Shown here: one piece after another, positions 1-11,582 of the stretch
Position numbering within the stretch: position 1 is the first letter of the stretch
How the letters are laid out: each line of letters begins with the position of its first letter
Assembly: GCA_014871385.1 (NCBI GenBank)
Contig: CM026433.1
Coordinates: forward strand, 14,387,985-14,451,984
Reading direction: 5' to 3'
From: Ceratodon purpureus
Taxonomy: Eukaryota > Streptophyta > Bryopsida > Pseudoditrichales > Ditrichaceae
DNA length: 64,000 nucleotides
Notes under the pieces: generated by a model
Database searches by the model: none
Seen by the model: only the letters and a program-made list of their open reading frames with translations
What the model was told of the DNA's origin: nothing
Translations under genes and position numbers: made by a program

Positions 1-1150
1 GAAAGGCCCAGGTCCTGAATTAAGTGCTGACACATCATAGCTGATTGAGTAATCTTCCAAATTACTCTGGGCTTAGCCATGAGATACATATTGTATGATA
101 CTGTCTAAAGTTTGTATGATATTCCATAAATTTTCACATTCTGAAGATTGCCGAAGACGTGGCAAAGTGAACCACCTGTGATCCCTTTGAAGATCCAACA
201 AAGCAAGCTTCAAAAGTGCTTATTGAATTTGAATTTTGACAAATTATTTTCAACGATAGGATAAATATATAAATTTATTTTTGATGATTAGTGTAAAAAG
301 CAGTTAAAACATTTATTAAAATTTCTGTAAAATATATTTAAAAAATAAAGAAGTGCCTGAACTTGAAAAAGTAACTGCCTATCTATAAAGCCGAAGAGTT
401 CAAAAGGCTAAAAGGTGTAAAATACTTTTTAAGTTTTGATGTATTTTGGGGGAAATAGCCGTAGGATCTAGTACCTTACTTGTACATGTATGTGTACCTC
501 AAATATTAGATTCAAACTCCTTACGGTTTGTAGGATCATAACATTCTAAGTTGAAAGAAAAAAAAAATTCCCTTGTTGCAAAATGTTTTCAAAAATATAT
601 ATATATATATATATATATAAAACTATGATTTCAACATATAGACATAGGGATTTAGAGGTTAAAATGAAATATTGATTTGAAAACATTTGGACACATTCGC
701 CAAGGACCTCACTGCTTGCATCCAACATTTTCTCAGACATTTGTGAGGTCCTTAATACTACATTTCTGAGGTCCCAACCGTTGACTCCACTATCATCCAT
801 CCATCTAGAACTTTATCATCAATTAACGAATCTCTTTAGTGGATTAAACTAACAATTCATTATTCCCCTCTCAAAATTAATTCAGAATTCCATTATCCCA
901 ATCTAACGACCATGTGAAAAGTGAGTGCAGAAGAACTCTGCAAAAAATTGGGTGAAGTCTCCAATGGCACAATCTATCCAAAAATATTTAATTATGGAAT
1001 TACTCATAAAAAGTTTTCAATAATTCTAAACAGTCTTTCAAAAAATCAATTATATATGTGATACATCATAAACGTCCTAGCCGTCTATGCTTTAAAGCCG
1101 AAGTCCGAAAGTCCACAGTACAAACAAGGACTTACTTCGAATTACTCTAA
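1..1150. other. AT-rich intergenic stretch, no gene seen
   Basis: No supported coding exon is visible on either strand. The stretch is AT-rich and contains a TA dinucleotide microsatellite at about 595-619. The short open frames here have composition typical of chance ORFs, including one that translates the TA run as alternating Ile-Tyr. Confidence 0.6.
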
Positions 1151-1748
1151 GGGCCGATTTACATCTGGGGGCCGGGCCAATTCAGCCCCTTTGAGGGCTG
1201 AAATCCTCAATCGTGATTGGCCGAGAGGAAAAAAATGGCCCCAACCCCTTTACACCTAGTCCTCGGGCCAAGTTGGTGGCAGAATTTTTTTAATCAAGAA
1301 ATGCAAGGTCTGACATGGCCCGAGCTCGGTGAATTGGGTGCACCGAGAATGGAAGCCAACTCTTGGCCTCGGGGCCAATGTCAGAGTTTAATTTTTTTTT
1401 TAAATCATAATAAAAAATCCTTTCTCCTCAACCAATCACAATAATTCCCGCAATTGCAAGGTATTGAGCCCACCACCTCGTAGCTACGAGGAAGGAGCCT
1501 ATGACATTCTCGTCCACCGTATCCTTCTTTGGTCCTTCATGTTCACCATTGATAATTGATTGGTTTTCTAGATTTATTGGATTGGCCCGGCTTCTTGGCC
1601 CAAAGGCCATTACATAAGGGAAAATTGGCCCTTGTTCTAATCTTATTATAATGGGGACTTGAGGACGGCCCCAACCCAAAAATGGGCTGAAATTTCAAGC
1701 AATTGGCCTCAAGAAAAATTGGCCCGGCCCCTAGATGTAAATCGGCCC
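1151..1748. mobile_element. Harbinger/Tourist-like MITE with TAA target duplication
   Basis: The left end reads gggccgatttacatctgggg and the right end is its near-exact reverse complement (…gatgtaaatcggccc), giving terminal inverted repeats of about 30 bp with one or two mismatches. The trinucleotide TAA flanks both sides (1148-1150 and 1749-1751). A 3-bp TAA/TTA duplication is the hallmark of PIF/Harbinger elements and their MITEs. The roughly 600-bp interior has no transposase and its two ORFs look fortuitous, so the element is non-autonomous. Superfamily assignment rests only on the duplication length and the ends. Confidence 0.8.
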
Positions 1749-1870
1749 TAATTGGTTGTCAAACTGAGGACCTTGATTATTCATATGATTGGAAGAAAGA
1801 TCCATCAAGAATACTCACCAAGAATACTCTGTAATTTTTCAAATAGTCTTCAGAATTCCTTCTAGTTGTT

Positions 1871-2576
1871 AAGGTAGAATGACCTTAAACCGTGCGGCCC
1901 CCCAGAAGCGCAGGGTAGACCGCCCCTGTAGCCGCCCATGGCATGGACCTTATTGCGTGCACAGCAATTTCATAAATAGTGACTCAATATGGACATGTGT
2001 AGGGAGGTGGTTGGTTGGGGAAAGTTCGTATGTGAGCGGAGAGCGTAGAGCGGAGAGCGGAGAGCACAGAATGGAGAGCACAGATTTGACAATTAGCAAA
2101 ATTTTCAAAAGCAAAGTAGACCCTATAACCGTGGGAAATTACTAAATTAAGGCTTGATTTTGACACTTTTTTTAGGAAAAGAGTATATTACCGTGGAATT
2201 CAGGGTTATCTCGGGTAAGAATTTATTACGTTTGTTCTCTAAGATACAAATTAGGGCTGATGTCATGATGACGTCATGCATAAATTTTGTTAGATTTGTC
2301 ATGGGTTTAGGCAAGATACAATGATCAGGCGTTAAGTTTTAGATTAGACAAATAATTCTTTCATAGGTTTATGTAAATGCACAAGGAAAAAAACAACTTT
2401 CACAGAACATGAAGGAGGCAAGGTTTGAAAACTTCCTTTACATACACGAGTATAAACTGGAAATGAGAATCATAAATAATTTAGTGGTTTGCAATAGAGT
2501 AGACGATGCAGTATGTAATCAACTCCACTGAAATCAAATCAAATCAAATGGAAACAATGATAGGCCTCTTTCAAAC
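1871..2576. repeat. Left terminus of the 16.2-kb transposon (TIR and subterminal repeats)
   Basis: The outermost 26 bp are the perfect TIR. About 2030-2090 holds tandem gagcggagagc units, mirrored in reverse complement at the right end. About 2115-2140 holds accctataaccgtggg, also mirrored. The remainder up to the stop codon of the leftward gene at 2577 is AT-rich and is probably its 3' untranslated region. Subterminal repeat clusters of this kind usually bind the transposase; that role is inferred here. Confidence 0.75.
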
Positions 2577-5500
2577 TTAGAAGATGCTACAGTCGCTACT
2601 TCCACTCTCAGAACCCGATGACTCAGACTCTCCTTCTACAGCCTCTTCATCGACAAAAAGAAGGGCCCTGGGATCAAAATTAGTGGGCCGACTAGGAACA
2701 TATCTAAGTGCACCACATTGAAGCGCTTGTGCTAAGCCCTCTGCATAGTCCGGAAGAATAAAAGGCTGAACCGGGCTGGAATTAAGACGCCACGATGGAG
2801 TGAACACGGCTCTATGCCCACTTGGCGGTGTTGTCACAACTACTCTGCAATAGAAAGCCAGAAGTGGTTAGATCGAATAAGTAAATTTGCGTACAGGAAT
2901 AATACTAGATGCATTGCACGAAACATACAAATTCTAGAGTAAGACTTACAATACTTAGTGGGTCTTTGTTTCTTTGCTGGTGCTTCCTCTCCTGCTGCCG
3001 GTCTAGGATGTTTAGGGGGGCCCATGGGAGATTTTGCGGCCATATACGGTTTGAGAAGGGCGTTGAATATGGCTTCGTCATCCTCAAAAGCTATAATATG
3101 ACGACCAATAGCCTGGCAAGCCTTGACAGAGGCCCCTGCAACTCAAAGCAAGGTGAAGACGTGAGAAACTGAGGAAGGAATGAAAGGAATAATTCTGTAG
3201 AGACATGTAAGAACGATTACCTGTTCCTGCCTTCCAGTCCAGGACTATGTCGCCGGGCTTCGAGAGCTCTACAATTATGCTCTCCATCATCTCACGGGAT
3301 TTCTCCCTTGGCCCTCTCCATGGAACATCCCCATTCATTTGCTGAGAATCAACGTCGGTCCAGTTGAAAATCGCATCACTCTCGGTAATGTTGAGGTCGC
3401 CATGTATGACATCGGATTTCCTCGTTTGAAAGGAGAACTTAGATGGCGGCTCGCCACCACGAACGAAGACTTGGATCCAGAACCGATTAGTCTGCAATCA
3501 ACCAAATTATGTCAGAATGAATAAACGGAAGGGATAGTACTAAGTAAAGTGAAGGAAAGGAAAGGATGAAATTACCAGGTTCTTGGGGTTCGTAGGAGAA
3601 GTCAGGCCGAGCACATTGAAGCCCCACCAGTCTTTGTAAAGGACGAACTTAGTGGCGCTAGCTTCTTCGAGAATCTCCGTAGCCAACGCTTGATCATTGT
3701 TGTAGATGATGCACAAAGCGCCATCATTCTGCAAGTAAAGATTTGCGAAATAGAAAATGTCGTACACATAATCCTTTTCACGGGAGTTCCAAGGAGGAAT
3801 CACTGTAGGGGGGTCGGAAACAAGAGGGACAGGAAGATTCTCAGGGATGTCAACGATGATCAAGTCCACTCCTTGATGATTCTCATCCTGGCACCGCTCA
3901 GGTACTTCATTCTGGCGGCCACGTCCAAACTGCAGAAAGAAGAAAATAGGGTTAGACTATATGAAATTAATTAAAGTGTATGTAATATCGTATTATGTAA
4001 GAAGAGAATCATACCTTGCGCACGAACTCTAGAGTTTTCACCCAATCCGGATGGCCACCCTTGTCTTTGAGCTCCATGTTACGAACCAGTAACGGGGTCA
4101 CGGATGAGTTGATGATAGAAACACCAGTGGAATGGGGAGTTCCTGCGGAGGAGGTGCTTGCCGGGAGAAGTCTGGCCTTCCGTTGCTCCAGAAGACCTCT
4201 GGTGATAGCGGATGCACTGACCGATGAAGGCGCAGGAGTAGGGGACGGATTGGGAACGACAATAACAGGAGATGGAACGGCAGCGCCCTTCTCCGGTGCG
4301 GAGGACTCTGCACCAGTCTCCTGAGAGCCCTGGGACTTAGATCCCAATTTTCGCAGTCTCCGCGCCCGCCCTTTCTTCGGTGGAGGTGCAGAGGACTGAT
4401 CCTCCAGGCCTTCGTCATCCTGTGAATCGGCCCTTGAGTCATCGGCAGTCACCGATCCTCCATCATGCAGTGCCTTAACCTCGGCCTCTGAGTCGATTAC
4501 GAAACCACCAATGCAATCGAGATACCAGCATCCACTGGTCAAGTGCGGAGGCTTGTACTTCTTCACTTGCTGGGGGGTGTAAATACATTGGTCAGAGCCT
4601 TTCTGAACCCATGCAGCAAAGTATGATGGGAGGACATCATCGTGAACGGCACCTTTCGGAACAAGCTCTCTCTTGAAATACCTGATCAAGGTAAAGAACT
4701 TTGTCAGAACCGATTTCTAGAATTGGATAAAGCAACACAATATTGAGGCAGCAATTAAATGTAGCATTATCATACCGGTAAGTCACTCGCTTGACTGCAT
4801 CGGCAGCTCCCGGAAAATTGGTGAAATCCGATTTCTTATCGAAAGGCTTCTCTGCACGACGTCCAAGAAACGTTGGAAATGCCTTATCCCATAACAAGAT
4901 ACGCCAACTCTCGACATATGCATCTGGCCGAAGGATACCTGGAGTTGCCTTCCACTTAATGACCAGGTTTTCTGCCTTACAGATATCCTCGAACGCAGTT
5001 GTCACGGCTTCCTCCAGCTACCACATGAAAGTGAAAATGATTATGACAAATATTTTACGTGACAACCAAAAAAAAGGTAGTGTTAAAAAGAAGTTTTCTA
5101 GAATTTGTACCCCTGCCCAGAATGCTGCCTTGTTCAACCATGGGTCGAGGTCAGCTTCCTTGAACTCAGGAGGGAGGAACCGGTAGGAAGCCCGCAAACT
5201 TGGTGAAGAGTTCCACCACCTTAGCCACCGCGCTTTGTATTTTGCATCGACGGCTGTAGGAACAATCTTCGACAACTTATCCAATGTCATCTCTGGCCTT
5301 GAGATATTACTGTAATGCCGGTTGATCTGCAAAAAGACAATATCAGAGAAACCATAAGTAGATGGCCTAGAAGTACAAACGAAGGTGAAGAAATGGCGAT
5401 GGCATGTCTGTGAACTAACCTCTGCCAAGAAGTCATCACCGTTCTTTGGATTCGCTAGTTGCAAATACTTGGTGAAGTCTTTCTTCTTGATGGACTCAAC

Positions 5501-6572
5501 CATATTTTCTGATGCCGTGGTCATTGCATCCCAGACACCAGTTGCTGTCTGTTCATCCAGAGGTGTTTTATCCTTGTATGCTCGAACTGCCTCGTCTGCA
5601 GCAACCGAGATCTCTCGCTGTAAAACAAAGATGGGATTCAATTAGTTAAGAAACAAAAACGTCAATGACAAAGGAGGAAATAAAGTAGTAGAAACTTACG
5701 CGGTAAAGAAACGAAATGAAGACTTTCGTTGTCAAGGTGAACCATCCGGGAATCGATGGCTTGTTCGTCAAGCAGATCTGGTATTCCTCATCTGTGAGAA
5801 GATCCTTGAACTCTTCCAACTTCATGACACCGAAAGACCGAATTCGAAAGAGCTTGGCTGGGAGGTTGCTCTTCACGTGATCATTCTCCGTAGACCTGAA
5901 GTTTGATAAATAATTTATTAAGTCGAAATTCGAAACATATAATGTGCCTCTAGAACATAAAAAGTTATATTAGGGAAGATGTAAATACCAGTTGATATCG
6001 TGCATGGCATGGAGGAGGTTCCCAATCTGGCCACGTGGGTCTAGTACTATGCAATGAACGGATATGTGCCACTCCGGGTCCTCAGAATGATGTGAGTTAA
6101 TATGTCTAAACCAAGCCGAAAGGCGATGGTTACCTTCCCAGACATAAAACATCTTTCCGGAGAACTGCTGCAAGTCAGGGTCTGACTGGAGGTCGAGTTC
6201 GTAAGCTTCATTGGCTCTCTGCCAATATTCGCTCCACTCACCTATAATTGCATCTGTAACATCCGCAGTCTGCTCTTCGTGGTTGTACATTGAAATGTAC
6301 AAAACACGATCCCCGTCTCTGTACCCATTAACGAATTCGCGCTCGAGATGCTGTACTCCCATTTCCCCAACTGGCCTTACTTTCGCCATAGGGATCATCC
6401 GACACAACGGCACAAGCATACGGGACTTCTTCACTGGATCAATGCGTAGGTTGTTGATGACGCTGATGGGGTCTGGCTTGTACTTCGTTCGATAAAGCAA
6501 CTCACTTTCGATGGCATTGCTTAAGGCTACAGGGCAAGATGATGATGGCAACACGTCTTGTGTTTGAGTACC
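2577..6572 (-). CDS. ParB-like / permuted DNA-methyltransferase-like protein (10 exons, 5' exon assignment uncertain)
   Basis: Ten exons keep phase throughout: 6572-5989, 5895-5700, 5617-5420, 5326-5111, 5017-4776, 4681-4015, 3929-3576, 3491-3221, 3135-2950 and 2842-2577, encoding about 1059 residues to a stop at 2577. The first exon contains FYVWEGNHRLSAW (near 6110-6150), matching the ParB/Srx-like G-x-x-R-x-x-A signature. The last exons form a permuted N6/N4-type methyltransferase fold: a motif-IV position reading VDIPENLP (near 3850) comes first, and the SAM-binding strand LDWKAGTGASVKACQ, split by an intron at 3135/3221, comes last, followed by AIGRHIIAFEDD as in bacterial N6/N4 enzymes. 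The usual DPPY is replaced by DIPE, so catalysis is doubtful. The 4015-4681 exon includes a Pro/Ser-rich linker. The first exon opens in phase 0 without a good ATG, so it needs an upstream exon. Confidence 0.72.
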
Positions 6573-6694
6573 CTGGCAGAGATCATATAACGTTCATAGT
6601 GAGACAAAAGTAGACAAGTATAGGAAAGGTAGAACGTCATAATCTCATATATAATGATATCTTAAAACAGCAAAAGGATAGTGTGCTATAGCAT

Positions 6695-9600
6695 CTAGAT
6701 ACGTGGTGAGCGCCTATAGTACTCCCTAGAAGATGGACTACTCCAATGAAGGCGCCTCCTCCAAAATCGCCTGGTCCGTGGGACAGCAGAGGGCAGGATT
6801 GCCGGTAGACCAAAAACTACATGAGCTGGCCTCCTCATCCTAATTGGCGATGAAGGAGAAGGTGGAGACATAGGTGGAGAATCCTGGGGGAGAACCCTGG
6901 GAGATGTCGGCACATAAACAGGAGAAGTAGGCATGTACACCGGTGATGTAGGCATGTAAACGGGAGAGGTGGGCATGTAGTGTGGAGACTGGACCTCGAA
7001 AGGAACACCACCTACATCTACAGAGTTTGCTACAGCACAGGTACAATATGGCTGGTCAAATGAATCCGATAAGTCCGAAAGATTGATCACTGTAATCGGG
7101 GAACTCATGGACAGAAGTGCATCAGAACATACCTAGAAAAACAACAAAGACAATAAGGTTAAATTACTATTTGAGAATGAAGGAGTATCATTAGAATTCA
7201 TAAATCGAATTTAAGTACCTCTGTTTCCGCAGGAATGGGGCCATCAGCTTCGCTCCCTGTGGCAGGATCGGTGTACTCCTGCACCATAAACCCAGACTAT
7301 GTTAACAATCTTATAATAAAATCAAATCGAAACAACAAATTGGACTTCACCCAGCACCCGCATTCTGCTCCGAATGCGACCCCAACAACCGCCATGGCCT
7401 CGGCTTTCTCCCTCCCCACAAAGCTCCCCATCGCGGCCGCGGCCCCTTCCCCCACTTCTCCCATCACTTACCACCCGCATTCTGCTCCGAATGCGACCCC
7501 AACACCCGCCATGGCCTCGGCTTTCTCCCTCCCCACAAAGCTCCCCATCGCGGCCGCGGCCCCTTCCCCCACTTCTCCCATCACCTTGCATCCGCATTCT
7601 GCTCCGAATGCGACCCCAACACCCGCCATGGCCTCGGCTTTCTCCCTCCCCACAAAGCTCCCCATCGCGGCCGCGGCCCCTTCCCCCACTTCTCCCATCA
7701 CTTACCACCCGCATTCTGCTCCGAATGCGACCCCAACACCCGCCATGGCCTCGGCTTTCTCCCTCCCCACAAAGCTCCCCATCGCGGCCGCGGCCCCTTC
7801 CCCCACTTCTTCCATCACTTACCACCCGCATTCTGCTCCGAATGCGACCCCAACACCCGCCATGGCCTCGGCTTTCTCCCTCCCCACAAAGCTCCCCATC
7901 GCGGCCGCGGCCCCTTCCCCCACTTCTTCCATCACTTACCACCCGCATTCTGCTCCGAATGCGACCCCAACACCCGCCATGGCCTCGGCTTTCTCCCTCC
8001 CCACAAAGCTCCCCATCGCGGCCGCGGCCCCTTCCCCCACTTCTCCCATCACCTTGCATCCGCATTCTGCTCCGAATGCGACCCCAACACCCGCCATGGC
8101 CTGGGCTTTCTCCCTCCCCACAAAGCTCCCCATCGCGGCCGCGGCCCCTTCCCCCACTTCTCCCATCACTTACCACCCGCATTCTGCTCCGAATGCGACC
8201 CAAACACCCGCCATGGCCTCGGCTTTCTCCCTCCCCACAAAGCTCCCCATCGCGGCCGCGGCCCCTTCCCCCACTTCTCCCATCACCTTGCATCCGCATT
8301 CTGCTCCGAATGCGACCCCAACACCCGCCATGGCCTGGGCTTTCTCCCTCCCCACAAAGCTCCCCATCGTGGCCGCGGCCCCTTCCCCCACTTCTCCCAT
8401 CACTTACCACCCGCATTCTGCTCCGAATGCGACCCCAACAACTGCCATGGCCTCGGCTTTCTCCCTCCCCACAAAGCTCCCCATCGCGGCCGCGGCCCCT
8501 TCCCCCACTTCTCCCATCACTTACCACCCGCATTCTGCTCCGAATGCGACCCCAACAACCGCCATGGCCTCGGCTTTCTCCCTCCCCACAAAGCTCCCCA
8601 TCGCGGCCGCGGCCCCTTCCCCCACTTCTCCCATCACCTTGCATCCGCATTCTGCTCCGAATGCGACCCCAACACCCGCCATGGCCTCGGCTTTCTCCCT
8701 CCCCACAAAGCTCCCTATCGCGGCCGCGGCCCCTTCCCCCACTTCTCCCATCACTTACCACCCGCATTCTGCTCCGAATGCGACCCCAACACCCGCCATG
8801 GCCTCGGCTTTCTCCCTCCCCACAAAGCTCCCCATCGCGGCCGCGGCCCCTTCCCCCACTTCTCCCATCACCTTGCATCCGCATTCTGCTCCGAATGCGA
8901 CCCCAACAACCGCCATGGCCTCGGCTTTCTCCCTCCCCACAAAGCTCCCCATCGCGGCCGCGGCCCCTTCCCCCACTTCTCCCATCACCTTGCATCCGCA
9001 TTCTGCTCCGAATGCGACCCCAACACCCGCCATGGCCTCGGCTTTCTCCCTCCCCACAAAGCTCCCCATCGCGGCCGCGGCCCCTTCCCCCACTTCTCCC
9101 ATCACTTACCACCCGCATTCTGCTCCGAATGCGACCCCAACAACTGCCATGGCCTCGGCTTTCTCCCTCCCCACAAAGCTCCCCATCGCGGCCGCGGCCC
9201 CTTCCCCCACTTCTCCCATCACCTTGCATCCGCATTCTGCTCCGAATGCGACCCCAACACCCGCCATGGCCTGGGCTTTCTCCCTCCCCACAAAGCTCCC
9301 CATCGCGGCCGCGGCCCCTTCCCCCACTTCTCCCATCACTTACCACCCGCATTCTGCTCCGAATGCGACCCAAACACCCGCCATGGCCTCGGCTTTCTCC
9401 CTCCCCACAAAGCTCCCCATCGCGGCCGCGGCCCCTTCCCCCACTTCTCCCATCACCTTGCATCCGCATTCTGCTCCGAATGCGACCCCAACACCCGCCA
9501 TGGCCTCGGCTTTCTCCCTCCCCACAAAGCTCCCCATCGCGGCCGCGGCCCCTTCCCCCACTTCTCCCATCACCTTGCATCCGCATTCTGCTCCGAATGC

Positions 9601-11582
9601 GACCCCAACAACCGCCATGGCCTCGGCTTTCTCCCTCCCCACAAAGCTCCCCATCGCGGCCGCGGCCCCTTCCCCCACTTCTCCCATCACCTTGCATCCG
9701 CATTCTGCTCCGAATGCGACCCCAACACCCGCCATGGCCTCGGCTTTCTCCCTCCCCACAAAGCTCCCCATCGCGGCCGCGGCCCCTTCCCCCACTTCTC
9801 CCATCACTTACCACCCGCATTCTGCTCCGAATGCGACCCCAACACCCGCCATGGCCTCGGCTTTCTCCCTCCCCACAAAGCTCCCCATCGCGGCCGCGGC
9901 CCCTTCCCCCACTTCTCCCATCACTTACCACCCGCATTCTGCTCCGAATGCGACCCCAACACCCGCCATGGCCTCGGCTTTCTCCCTCCCCACAAAGCTC
10001 CCCATCGCGGCCGCGGCCCCTTCCCCCACTTCTCCCATCACCTTGCATCCGCATTCTGCTCCGAATGCGACCCCAACACCCGCCATGGCCTCGGCTTTCT
10101 CCCTCCCCACAAAGCTCCCCATCGCGGCCGCGGCCCCTTCCCCCACTTCTCCCATCACCTTGCATCCGCATTCTGCTCCGAATGCGACCCCAACACCCGC
10201 CATGGCCTCGGCTTTCTCCCTCCCCACAAAGCTCCCCATCGCGGCCGCGGCCCCTTCCCCCACTTCTTCCATCACCTTGCATCCGCATTCTGCTCCGAAT
10301 GCGACCCCAACACCCGCCATGGCCTCGGCTTTCTCCCTCCCCACAAAGCTCCCCATCGCGGCCATTGCGTCGGTGCTCCCTCTCTGTATTATTGAGTTCA
10401 CTCTCCCCTTGGTGCTCGCATCCCTCCAATCCCACAATACAAACTGAATAGCAAAAAGACTTACCCCACCCATGGCCGAATTCGGGTCAGTGTCATCCCC
10501 CGCGACCTCCATTTCGACTTCGTCGCGGTCGTCTGTTTCGCCGTCCCCACGGCTTTCAATGTCGTCGTCCCCTCCGCCTTGGCTGTCTCTCTCCTCGTCG
10601 TCACCGCCCCCAAACGCGTCTCCGGCCCCTCCACCTATGTCAACGTCGTAAAGGTCATCTGCTTCTACCATCTCTCCCCTGACCGCCCTCACACCTGCGC
10701 CGACCCTCCTAGCTTGGCTCGACCTCCCTCCCCGGCCCGCCCTCCCTCCTCGGCCTGCGCGTCCCGCCATTGCTTGCCCCCCCTCGCCTGCCTCCATGAT
10801 CCGAACTCGAGCTCTCCGCGCCTCGGCTCGCAAGGCTTCAGTTGCCTTTGAGGATGCTCTGCTTGGAGCTGCGATCTCCCCCCCAACCCTAAGCTCCTCC
10901 GTAGTCTTTCCAAAGAATGACATGCAATGCTCATTAGAAATCCGTGAGGCCTAGACCTAACCTAGGTTCTCCAATTTGAATCATTGTGAATGTACTTGAT
11001 TAAAAGGATGTTCCAAGTCTTTTACCCATAATCTCCTCATTGTTAGTCATTGCATCGAACTAGATTACACACAACTGATAAGAAAATATATAATGCGTAA
11101 CTATCATCAAACAATTTTAAGGAAGATTGTTTAGAACTTACTTCTCCTCCGTAAATAATATCTTCAGATTGACAATCTGTTGCTTTTGACGAAGAGTCCT
11201 TAAAGCTCAAAGAAGGTTGCGGAGTCTCAAGAGCTTCACTACAACTGGGACCTAAATCTGCTGTCATTTCTAATTGTTTTTGCCTGGTACTTATAATATC
11301 CATCTCTTCCTGCTCAACTACAAGCCCATCTAATATCTCATCTTTCTGCTCCGGTATAGAGTCTAGAACGAGTTTACGAATGCTATAAAACTTACGGGCC
11401 AAAGGCAGTCCAGCTCCTTGTCCCTTTAGAGGTGCACTCAAAATGTTACCTTTGGACTGCACCTTTCTACGTGATTCTCTCCTCTTTCTCGCTCTTCTAT
11501 CCGTGAAATCTGTTCTGCCTGGTTTTCTCCTAGGTTTAGGAGTGACATAAGCGGAGGGAGCTGGCCCTCCACTCTCCTTCAT
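6695..11582 (-). CDS. Basic/RG-rich protein ending in CTD-like heptads; probable N-terminal part of the ParB/methyltransferase locus
   Basis: Four exons in constant phase: 11582-11142 (ATG at 11582), 10929-10465, 7278-7219 and 7132-6695. Exon 1 is Lys/Arg-rich ([24 protein letters not shown]), suggesting nuclear localisation or nucleic-acid binding. Exon 2 has RG repeats followed by an acidic stretch. Exon 4 carries the four heptads [21 protein letters not shown] and YVPTSPR, matching the RNA polymerase II CTD heptad at Y1, P3, T4, S5 and P6. Read to its own stop, exon 4 ends at 6695 and gives a 467-residue protein. A possible in-phase donor inside it (agg|gttctc, exon edge 6896) would join the phase-0 acceptor at 6572, making one protein of about 1460 residues with the downstream ParB/methyltransferase exons. 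The large intron 7279-10464 contains the minisatellite. No known family is recognised for the whole. Confidence 0.6.
7358..10364. repeat. 117-bp minisatellite, 26 copies, GC-rich, one NotI-type site per unit
   Basis: The marker cattctgctccgaatgcg recurs every 117 bp from 7361 to 10286 (25 intervals, 26 units) with very little divergence. Each unit contains gcggccgc, except one copy with a point change near 8370. Two unit types alternate irregularly at the junction: cacttaccacccg (12 copies) and caccttgcatccg (13 copies). Because 117 is a multiple of three and the unit is GC-rich, four of six frames stay open for about 3 kb, giving spurious ORFs of more than 1000 codons on both strands. In the favoured gene model the array is intronic. 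Near-identity implies recent expansion or homogenisation. Confidence 0.95.

Noticed and set aside
1217..1679. Short ORFs inside the MITE
   Set aside because: No motif, and they overlap each other on opposite strands within a non-autonomous element.
1879..2166. Overlapping ORFs at the left transposon end
   Set aside because: They translate the subterminal repeats; the same sequence is mirrored at the other end.
7358..10364. CRISPR-like regular array
   Set aside because: The whole 117-bp unit is repeated with no variable spacers, and the context is eukaryotic.
7235..10451. Giant ORFs of more than 1000 codons on both strands across the minisatellite
   Set aside because: They exist because the 117-bp GC-rich unit is a multiple of three. 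Four frames are open at once and the translations are pure unit repeats, so none is accepted as a gene.
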